NCBI GenBank assembly: GCA_018714125.1
Contig: DVNV01000062.1
Location: 1 to 35,122, forward strand
Length of the DNA stretch: 35,122 nt
From: Candidatus Galloscillospira excrementipullorum
GTDB lineage: Bacteria > Bacillota > Clostridia > Oscillospirales > Feifaniaceae
Direction: 5' to 3'
Of the stretch, positions 26,601 to 31,505 are shown piece after piece. The notes below the pieces were generated by a model, which was not told the DNA's origin, searched no databases, and was given only the letters and a program-made list of their open reading frames with translations. Both the position numbers and the translations under genes were made by a program. Positions within the stretch are counted from its first letter, which is position 1; the number at the start of each line of letters is the position of its first letter.

Positions 26601-28450
26601 AGCTGGGCACGGGCGATGTCAAGGAGTTTGGCGAGACCGGCTCGGTCACCACGCCCGACGAGGCACAGGAGTGCCTGCTCAGCCTGGTTCCCGTCTCGCA
26701 TGACAGCCTTGAAGCCTATCTTCTGAGCGCCAAGGGCCTCCCCCTGGACAAGGGAAGCTGGAGCAACACCCAGGTCGAGGGCGGCGTCTTTACTCCGGCG
26801 GCAGGCATCGTTGCCGGCGGCGGAACGGCCGAGAAGCTGGGCACCGTGGCGGTGGAAACCGCACAGGCAGGCGAGCTGGAAGTGACAGTGTCCGGAACCT
26901 ACACCCCTGAGCAGGGAGAGGGCATGCTTCTGACGGCCTCCCTGAAGGTGACCATTCCCGCCCTTGTGGAGCGCGTGGACACGGTGCTGCTGACAAGCGC
27001 CGACGAGTTTGAAGCCGCCGCCGACCAGTATGCCTGGCAGCAGACGGCTCAGCCGCAGGACTACCCCGTTTTGGCGGTGATGCCTGTGGTCAGCGAGGCC
27101 TATTCGGGCGTCACGCCCACGGCAAACGGGCAGGACGTCACTGAGGACGGCGTGCTCCTTGTGGCGGTCGACGCGGCGCGGGCTCTTGACGAAGGCGTGA
27201 TTGAGGTGCAGGTTGCGGCGCAGGGCGAAAACGCCCCCGGCTACAGCCAGAGCGTCTCCTATCCCCTCACCGAGGCCGACAGGGCCAAGCTTGACACGCA
27301 GAAGGAATATTATTACATCACCTATCGCTACATGGACGGCACGACAAAGGACAAGACGGTACCGGTCGAGAAAGGACAGACGGGGGAAACAGAGGCGCCC
27401 GGCCAGAGAGAGGGCTACACCTTCCTGGGCTGGAGAGGCGATAATGACCGGCTGTATTCCGCCGGGAGCGAGGTCACTCCCGAGGCCGACATGGTGATGA
27501 CGGCCGAGTGGGGTGCCGACAGCACCGTCTACACGCTGACCATCAGCGTCACGGGCGGCGGCAGCGTGGTTCGCGTGGAAGACGGCCAGGAGCATGACAT
27601 TGCCTCGGGCACCGGATTCCTCGAGGGAGACCAGGTGGTGTTGCGCGCCAAGCGCGCCACGGGCTACCGCTTTGCCGGCTGGACGGTGGACGGCGAGAGC
27701 TTTGACGAGGAAGAGATCACCGTGACCATGGACGACAACGTCACGGTCAAGGCCACCTTCCGCCGCATCAGCTCGGGCGGCGCGCCCTCCGGCGGGTCTT
27801 CGGGCGGCTCCGTGACGACCTATGCCATTGCCGTGGGCAGTGTGGAAAACGGCACGGTGGAGTGCATCTCCAAGGAAGCAAAGGGCAATGAGGTGCTGGT
27901 CACCCTGACCCCCGACGAGGGCTATGAGGTGGGCAGCCTGCAGGTTGTGAAGGACTCCGGCGGAGAGGTCAGCGTGACAAAGCGCGGCGACGGCGAGTAT
28001 CTCTTCACCATGCCAGGCGAGGCGGTGCGCGTCATTGCGGCCTTTGTCGAGGCGCAGGAGGAAGCAGACGAGTGGAACAATCCCTTTGCCGACGTGGCTG
28101 CCGGCGCCTACTATGCTGGCGCGGTGGCATGGGCCAGCGCAAACGGCATTGTCACCGGCTACGGCGACGGGACCTTCGGCCCCGACACCGCCATCACCCG
28201 CGAGCAGCTTGCGGCCATCCTGTATCGCTATGCGCAGTATCTGGGCCTTGAGGTCTCGCAGACGGCGGACCTGACGGGCTATGGCGATGCGGCAGACATC
28301 AGCGAGTGGGCGCAGCAGGCTTTTGCCTGGGCTGTTCGCGAGGGTCTGATTTCGGGCATGGATGACGGAACGCTGGCACCTCAGGGCACTGCCACCCGTG
28401 CGCAGGTTGCCACCATCCTCATGCGGCTTTGCGAGAAGCTGGAGGGATAA
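20675..28450 (+). CDS. Giant SLH-domain surface protein with beta-helix repeats
   Basis: A secreted protein of about 2,591 residues. A signal peptide (about 1-38) has a basic n-region, core VLAAFLAVCLLLSL and likely cleavage after VTALA. Residues about 55-470 resemble right-handed beta-helix/GLUG-type adhesin sequence. Residues about 470-1990 are short Gly/Ala/Thr/Val repeats of the form GxVxAGTxVxI, consistent with a long solenoid. Later come a Listeria-Bacteroides (InlB-type) repeat at about 2212-2280, two related repeats (about 2285-2365 and 2382-2458) flanking a Gly/Ser hinge, and two SLH motifs (about 2466-2591). SLH motifs bind pyruvylated wall polysaccharide, so the C-terminus anchors the protein and the solenoid probably projects outward. 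The ATG at 20675 lacks an upstream Shine-Dalgarno; GTG 20630 is an alternative. AGGAGGAG lies downstream at 20699-20706. Function beyond surface display is unknown. Confidence 0.9.
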   Translation: MNPGCGEKRRSIKGQRRVLAAFLAVCLLLSLTPVTALAEEDVLSSPDRYTDVSLEDAVAYLRGSGTQDDPFQIWNADDLYYINYLEYWRGQEEGEVPVYHYLQMADIDLSSADRFDKGTGYITANFAGVYDGGGHALTGMDKPLFYFTKGTYVGDGAGTVFTDYVSGESHDKVFSAIVRNLTLSEPAITQTVATDVIEQMGAVAAYAVNTAFYNIRVEGGEINGVSGAASIAGRAGSVVIDACSSNADIYASMHRAAGIVSNLRIVDDKKGATSTSLVTNCTFSGAVSGNLDGERGSAGIVGAVYMDGTSELDNGGGLPLYVSDCTFSGTVSGTVTSGSGNFGGILGTSYLGPGLNLKNNVVTGTIENISVQGAGTAANVGGIVGKTLNYSLLGRELTLVLENNDAGQAVLPDSNPGEKLYAGTLIGCQYDANRVITGPVSISTTESLGLYGNIQGAQFSGEIGALTLPECQGNVEFYILEGATVESLTVNTTGTLKIHNAGTLGNVTNKMGVTIADNTGTIENVTSLEGTVLVTGNQGEIGNLTSAGTITVGKKDVSEETGTAGNKEGNEGVLGDLSAAGSVTIYRNAQDAKIGGVTSQTGSVTIGQSDSSTEAVRDYNVNAGTIGSVTAATSVNIRSTAQGSVAAGEGELVKAGSSVAVGTATVQNANTVGDIEAGTSVSIYNAAQGSTGTVEAGTTVSIGTSALLNEGDIGSVTAGDSAGTTVTVYNGGAEIGDISAKSGSISIAANKDQIGAVDSALSSVAVGSNVKTQQNAGNAVGNEGTIESLTAGTSVTIYRNTGRVGALDAQTSVTIGQGNNASADVRAYNVNSGSIGSVAAGTTVGIYGGVTAGSVAAGGGELVKAGSSVTIGSLTYPNYNTIGPVEAPTVSGYTFATVGEVTADSNKLVNASGDTGTVLTASGNVTLSAQQDGSISDGENTYNPGLKLVLTATATVAFEGDCPVQLSSVESNGTVTLTDAKGVAKIGSINAVSEVKLGLSNESFAGTVTGDITAGSNVYVGYSGAYFTGKIGGSISGASSVTIYNSGTLGAAGKSISAGTGNLTLVNGKSTGHTGTVLSDVVNKGSTGTMSITNYGTPMAGKIEQKSSGLLTLTGTAASGRQYTGDISVARALSITGSIGENNEEDAVEVAFTGETAVISVSNQTVYLKVSGKQLQSVSVTSTATTAAKNTVDLRALSETVSVSFAGSKDNTDLLLPDAVQAGDVGTPVGATVVADVEGDTYATGNVTVKAGVSLSADGVLTLTATSPVLVNYGTIGAVNHTGTGTLTIYNVEADAKIGDVTSAGTITVGKKDVSEEMGAAGNKEGNEGVLGDLSAAGSVTIYRNAQGAEIGSVTSRTNNIIIGQSDSSNEAVRAYNTNAGTVGSVDAGLAVYVRSVTAGSVAAGEGELVKAGSSVAIGTTTVQNANTVGDIEAGTSVSIYNAAQGSTGTVKAGTTVAIGTSALLNKGGVGTVTAGDSTGTTVTVYNDGAQLGDISAKSGSISIAANKGQIGAVDSALSSVTVGSSGKTQQNAGNLVGNEGTIESLTAYTGVTVYRNAQDAEIGSVTSKTNNIIIGQSDSSDEAVRDYNANAGTVGSLDAGLAVYVRSVTAGSVATGEGELVKAGSSVTIGTASVQNANTVGKVEAGTGVNIYNAEEGSVGTVEAGSSVTIGSGTLFNGGDVESVAAKGTVTIYNGEDTEIGSVDTEAGVNIYGNEGTVGDVTAGTSIGVGDSGKTESTAAGRIGNTGEVGNLAAGTSVSIYCNTGTVGDIEAKTSSVTIGQSNNASADVQEHNVNSGSIGSVSAATSVAIHSSAQGSVAMQSGQSVSAGTSVAIGSEQNANANDIGPVQCQTTSSLYNGTGSVSSLTSGGTATVYVQEGSVDLNVITTDADVKIEDRTQSSAPSVNVTTGGGDVRVARAEGDTNPILAKVNLTVTEGLLEGQTLFVRGAFASLTHKGAGDVIMESADTSVANLIKLGTGDVKEFGETGSVTTPDEAQECLLSLVPVSHDSLEAYLLSAKGLPLDKGSWSNTQVEGGVFTPAAGIVAGGGTAEKLGTVAVETAQAGELEVTVSGTYTPEQGEGMLLTASLKVTIPALVERVDTVLLTSADEFEAAADQYAWQQTAQPQDYPVLAVMPVVSEAYSGVTPTANGQDVTEDGVLLVAVDAARALDEGVIEVQVAAQGENAPGYSQSVSYPLTEADRAKLDTQKEYYYITYRYMDGTTKDKTVPVEKGQTGETEAPGQREGYTFLGWRGDNDRLYSAGSEVTPEADMVMTAEWGADSTVYTLTISVTGGGSVVRVEDGQEHDIASGTGFLEGDQVVLRAKRATGYRFAGWTVDGESFDEEEITVTMDDNVTVKATFRRISSGGAPSGGSSGGSVTTYAIAVGSVENGTVECISKEAKGNEVLVTLTPDEGYEVGSLQVVKDSGGEVSVTKRGDGEYLFTMPGEAVRVIAAFVEAQEEADEWNNPFADVAAGAYYAGAVAWASANGIVTGYGDGTFGPDTAITREQLAAILYRYAQYLGLEVSQTADLTGYGDAADISEWAQQAFAWAVREGLISGMDDGTLAPQGTATRAQVATILMRLCEKLEG
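22311..23049 (+). repeat. Intragenic direct repeat, copy A
   Basis: Collinear with 24582-25320 at a constant offset of 2,271 bp (757 codons), apparently without insertions or deletions. Long runs are identical, for example the segment starting CGGCCGGCACCATCACGGTG and the one ending GATTGAGAGCCTGACGGCC. Exact identity was not computed. Confidence 0.9.
24582..25320 (+). repeat. Intragenic direct repeat, copy B
   Basis: Second copy of the 22311-23049 segment. From 24701 it is also related to copy C at a constant offset of 636 bp (212 codons), so B and C are tandem. Confidence 0.9.
25337..25717 (+). repeat. Intragenic direct repeat, partial copy C
   Basis: Matches 24701-25081 at offset 636 bp and 22430-22810 at offset 2,907 bp, with more substitutions toward its 3' end. 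Similarity fades near 25717. Confidence 0.85.
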
Positions 28451-28485
28451 CGGCAGCTCCCTTTGACGGACAATTTGAAAAGTGA

Positions 28486-28525
28486 AAACGGGAGCCCCGG
28501 CCGGTTTCGGCCGGGGCTCCCGTTT
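28486..28525 (+). terminator. Rho-independent terminator of the SLH gene
   Basis: A perfect 17-bp stem (28486-28502 with 28509-28525, loop GGTTTC) lies 36 bp after the stop codon, with a short TTTG tract at its end. Confidence 0.85.
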
Positions 28526-28798
28526 GTGAAAGGGACGCCTTTTGAAGCGGTTTTCAAAAAACGTCAAACAAAAAAGGGAGATAAGAGAGGAGGGGCAAGC
28601 GGCGGAAAATGACGGCTGGGGGAAATCTTTGGCAGGCATCCTCTCGCGTGGTTTTGCCCCCCTGGGTGCGGAGGGCTGGGCTGCAACGTGTTTTCACCTG
28701 TCCGGGGCAAGCGATGTGGGGCAGAGGCTGCAAAGAAAAGAACCTCTCCTTTTCGCTCCTCCACGCTCCCGGAGAGGTGTTGGTCGTCCCTGTCAAAC

Positions 28799-28839
28799 AG
28801 CAGCAGTCCCTGCCGGCAATGCCGGCAGGGACTGCTGCT
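28799..28839 (-). terminator. Perfect 19-bp hairpin, probable terminator of the DUF1538/P-II operon
   Basis: Arms 28799-28817 and 28821-28839 pair perfectly around a 3-nt loop. It lies about 110 nt beyond the P-II-like stop on the minus strand. On that strand only GTTTG follows, so the T-tract is weak; bidirectional function is possible. Confidence 0.55.
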
Positions 28840-28947
28840 TAAATCAAACAGAGAGGTCTTGCTGGAGAAGGCTGGCCGTGCGGGAAGGAGGCTGCCTGGG
28901 AGCTTGCGGCATAAGTGCTCCGTTTGAGGCAGGATGCCTTAAAAATT

Positions 28948-29619
28948 TTATTCGTCTTCCAGCAGACGAAGGCCTGCGACCTCTGAGATGGGGAGGGAGA
29001 AGGTGACGGTGCCGGCCGGGGTGTCGGGGCCGTGCGCGCGGATGACAGCGCGCATGATGCCGGCTTTTTCGGTGGACTTTGCCACGATGAGCAGCACCTC
29101 TTTTTCGTCGGCCAGCGAGACGCCGAAAAATTTTTGCGCCTGGCGCGCCCCTGTGCCCTTGGCGTGCAGCACGGTGCCGCCCGCCGCGCCGGCCTCGCGC
29201 GCCGCCTCCATGACCTCGTCGATATAGCCCTCGTTTAAAATTATGACAAGCAGCTCGTGCTCAAAGCCCGCAGGTGGAGCTTGGGTCTCCAGGGGCCGGT
29301 TGTCTGTCAGATAAGCCAAGGTCTTTCCACCTCCAACGCTTTTGATGGGAAGGGCCAGCATGATGCCGTTGCCCGGAATGTCAAGATAGAGCTGCCGTTT
29401 TGCCTCTCGAAAGAGGCGGCGGGCATTTTGACCGTCGGCTACCGTGGCCACGACGGCCTTTTGCGTGGCCTCAAGCCCGTAGAGGTCGAGGTGGGCGCGC
29501 ATGGCGGTGCCGCGCCCGAGCATGGACAGCGTGAGCGGCAGGCCGAGGCTTCTGCACAGCGAGACATAGGCCTCGCTGCGCCGCCGGTCCACGATGCACA
29601 GCATGAAGGAGAGCTGCAT
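28948..29619 (-). CDS. Tandem P-II-like signalling protein
   Basis: A 223-residue cytosolic protein made of two consecutive P-II (GlnB-like) ferredoxin-fold domains. The first (about 1-105) has LSFMLCIVD, GRGTA at the T-loop position and NGIMLALPIKSV. The second (about 118-220) has ELLVIILNEGYIDEVMEAAREAGAAGGTVLHAKGTG-type sequence, a short FFGVSLADEKEVLLIVAK stretch and TFSLPISEV. P-II proteins normally trimerise and gate transporters by binding ATP/ADP or metabolites; no uridylylation tyrosine can be assigned here. ATG 29619 is chosen over 29661 because GGGAGG precedes it and it starts 1 bp after the DUF1538 stop, implying coupled translation. This P-II plus DUF1538 pairing is a recognised but uncharacterised arrangement; a regulatory subunit role is inferred. 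Confidence 0.85.
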   Translation of the reverse strand: MQLSFMLCIVDRRRSEAYVSLCRSLGLPLTLSMLGRGTAMRAHLDLYGLEATQKAVVATVADGQNARRLFREAKRQLYLDIPGNGIMLALPIKSVGGGKTLAYLTDNRPLETQAPPAGFEHELLVIILNEGYIDEVMEAAREAGAAGGTVLHAKGTGARQAQKFFGVSLADEKEVLLIVAKSTEKAGIMRAVIRAHGPDTPAGTVTFSLPISEVAGLRLLEDE

Positions 29620-29620
29620 G

Positions 29621-31144
29621 TCAGGCCACCTCCCAAAGTTCGATGATGTCGAAGTCGTCATAGGCTTCGGGCAGGATCTGATTTCCGCCGCGCCGCGTTT
29701 TCAGCACATAGACGGCGCCCATGAGCTGAATGGTGATGAGCGGCATCATGGCAACAAGCGCCACCACGCCAAAGGCGTCAGCCACAAGGTTTCCGCCCAG
29801 CGCCTGCGATACGCCCATGCAGAAGGGCAGCATGAAGGCGGCAGTCATGGGGCCGCTTGCCACGCCGCCCGAGTCGAAGGCGATGGCGGTGAAAATGGGG
29901 GGGACGAAAAAGCTCAGCGCCAGCGCCGCCGCGTAGCCGGGCAGCAGCAGCCACAGGACGGGCAGCCCGGTGAGGACGCGCAGCATGGACAGCCCCATGG
30001 CGGCCGAAACGGCGATGGAGAGAGAAATTCCCATAGCGCGCGCCGAGATGGCACCCGCGCTGACCTCCTCCACCTGCCGGTTGAGCACATGGACTGCCGG
30101 CTCGGCCGAAATGATATACCAGCCCAGCAGCATGGAAAGCGGAATGAGCAGGAAAGAGGCCTGCTGCGCCAGCGCCCCGCCCAGGGCAAAGCCCAGGGAA
30201 GAGAAGCCAACGTTTATGCCCGTTAAAAACAGGACAAGCCCCGCATAGGTGTAAAGCAAACCAATTAAAATGCGCTTGAGCAGGCGCTTTTGCAGGTGCA
30301 GGGCAAAGCAGTGAAAGAGCAAAAAGAAGCCGGCGATGGGCAGCAGGGCAAGGGCCATCTCCTTAAAATATTCGGGCAGGGCAGAAAGATAGCTCATGCC
30401 AAGTTCCACCGTGTCGGCACAGTGCAGCGCCTGCGTGGCGGTTGCCGTGCCGGCGCTGCCTTCATAGAGAAAGCTCAGCCCCATCACGGCCAGGATGGGG
30501 CCGATGGAGCACAGCGCCACCAGGCCGAAGCTGTCCGCCGCCGCGTTTTTGTCGCTGCGAATGGAGGCCACGCCGACGCCCATGGCCATAATGAAGGGCA
30601 CCGTCATGGGCCCTGTGGTCACGCCGCCCGAATCAAAGGCCACGCCCAGATAGTCGACGTCGGACAAAAAGGCCAGCGCAAAGATGGCGGCGTAAAAAAA
30701 GATGAGCAGCCAGCGCAGCGAGACGCGAAACAGGATGCGCAGCATGCAGATGCTCAGGAACAGCCCAACGCCCACCGCCACCGTGACGATGAGTACCGGC
30801 GTGTCGATGTGGGGCACATTGACAGCCAGCACCTGGAGATCCGGCTCCGAAACCGTGATAGCCACGCCCAGCAGAAAGCTCAGCAGCAGCACAAGCCACA
30901 GCTTGCGGGTTTTCATCATGCGTGAGCCCACCAGGCTGCCGATGGGAGTCATGGCCATTTCAGCGCCCAGTGTAAACAGCCCCATGCCGGCCACCAGCAG
31001 CAGTGCGCCAATGAAAAAAAGCAGCATCAGGTCGACGGATATGGGAATCAGCACAAAGCAGACGACACTCACAATGAGCACCAGGGGGAAGACGGAACCA
31101 AAGGATTCCTGCAGCTTGTCGGACAAAGCGGTTTTATAGCGCAT
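29621..31144 (-). CDS. DUF1538 family membrane protein, putative transporter
   Basis: A 507-residue polytopic membrane protein, mostly hydrophobic with roughly 12-14 candidate helices. It is an internal duplication. AFDSGGVTTGPMT (169-181) recurs as AFDSGGVASGPMT (422-434), and SEPDLQVLA (99-107) recurs as AEPAVHVLN (347-355), about 250 residues apart. Each half thus has a helix-breaking Gly-rich DSGG motif and a Glu-Pro motif, the layout expected of a carrier with pseudo-symmetric halves. The substrate is unknown. The C-terminal tail DDFDIIELWEVA is hydrophilic and acidic, a possible contact for the P-II-like partner encoded 1 bp downstream. ATG 31144 has AGGCAGG upstream; ATG 31162 is an alternative without one. 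Confidence 0.88.
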   Translation of the reverse strand: MRYKTALSDKLQESFGSVFPLVLIVSVVCFVLIPISVDLMLLFFIGALLLVAGMGLFTLGAEMAMTPIGSLVGSRMMKTRKLWLVLLLSFLLGVAITVSEPDLQVLAVNVPHIDTPVLIVTVAVGVGLFLSICMLRILFRVSLRWLLIFFYAAIFALAFLSDVDYLGVAFDSGGVTTGPMTVPFIMAMGVGVASIRSDKNAAADSFGLVALCSIGPILAVMGLSFLYEGSAGTATATQALHCADTVELGMSYLSALPEYFKEMALALLPIAGFFLLFHCFALHLQKRLLKRILIGLLYTYAGLVLFLTGINVGFSSLGFALGGALAQQASFLLIPLSMLLGWYIISAEPAVHVLNRQVEEVSAGAISARAMGISLSIAVSAAMGLSMLRVLTGLPVLWLLLPGYAAALALSFFVPPIFTAIAFDSGGVASGPMTAAFMLPFCMGVSQALGGNLVADAFGVVALVAMMPLITIQLMGAVYVLKTRRGGNQILPEAYDDFDIIELWEVA

Positions 31145-31197
31145 GGAGTGCCTGCCTTTCATAAGAATGCGTGTCTGACGGTGGAGGACACGATAAT

Positions 31198-31226
31198 AGT
31201 ATACCACGGAAACAAGGGATGTGCAA
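31198..31226 (-). promoter_or_regulatory. Putative sigma-A promoter of the DUF1538/P-II operon
   Basis: On the minus strand TATACT (31198-31203) has an extended TG element and lies 17 nt from a poor -35, TTGCAC (31221-31226). The start codon is about 54 nt downstream. Confidence 0.6.
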
Positions 31227-31352
31227 AGAAAAACCTGCCTGCCGCCTTCTCTGAGCGCAGGCACTGAAAGGAAAAAGAGCGCGGCAATGCAACAAGGGGG
31301 GGCGGACCGCTCGGTGCACAAAAAAGAGAGGGATAAAGCGAGAAGCGGGCCC

Positions 31353-31382
31353 TTGCATTAAATTGACAGCCTATGGTATAAT
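31353..31382 (+). promoter_or_regulatory. Sigma-A promoter of pnp
   Basis: TTGCAT (31353-31358), an 18-nt spacer and perfect TATAAT (31377-31382). A TTGACA at 31363-31368 is only 8 nt from the -10 and therefore cannot be its -35. Confidence 0.75.
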
Positions 31383-31401
31383 ACAACACTAGGGCAGCTG
31401 C

Positions 31402-31466
31402 GAAATTTAGGGCTTAAAGGCAGCGCGCGGGCAGCGCACACGCGCCGGCTTTAAGTTTTAGATTTC
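31402..31466 (+). promoter_or_regulatory. Long imperfect stem-loop in the pnp leader
   Basis: Three nested pairings: GAAAT (31402) with ATTTC (31462), CTTAAAG (31413) with CTTTAAG (31449), and GCGCG (31423) with CGCGC (31441). In E. coli the pnp mRNA leader has a long stem processed by RNase III and PNPase for autoregulation; a similar use here is an inference from position and shape. Confidence 0.55.
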
Positions 31467-31505
31467 CCGGCTGTCGTCATCCTATGACACAAAGGAGTCT
31501 TTTTT

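Larger units (their letters stand above)
28451..28947. other. Convergent intergenic region, no supported gene
   Basis: A 497-bp gap between the convergent SLH and P-II-like genes. It holds the SLH terminator and a second long hairpin (28799-28839). The stretch 28540-28790 has an open frame starting with TTG at 28542, but it lacks a ribosome binding site and runs into the opposite-strand gene. I see nothing recognisable there. Confidence 0.6.
31145..31505. other. Divergent promoter region between DUF1538 and pnp
   Basis: A 361-bp gap holding the minus-strand promoter at 31198-31226, the plus-strand pnp promoter at 31353-31382 and the structured pnp leader. No gene was supported. Confidence 0.65.

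Noticed and set aside
25280-28639. 1,119-residue minus-strand frame across the SLH gene
   Set aside because: Antisense shadow; the plus-strand frame has signal peptide, repeats and SLH motifs.
28542-29006. 154-residue plus-strand frame starting with TTG
   Set aside because: No ribosome binding site, low-complexity composition, and it overlaps the end of the P-II-like gene on the other strand.
31363-31382. TTGACA at 31363 as the -35 of the pnp promoter
   Set aside because: Only 8 nt separate it from TATAAT; TTGCAT at 31353 has the proper 18-nt spacing.
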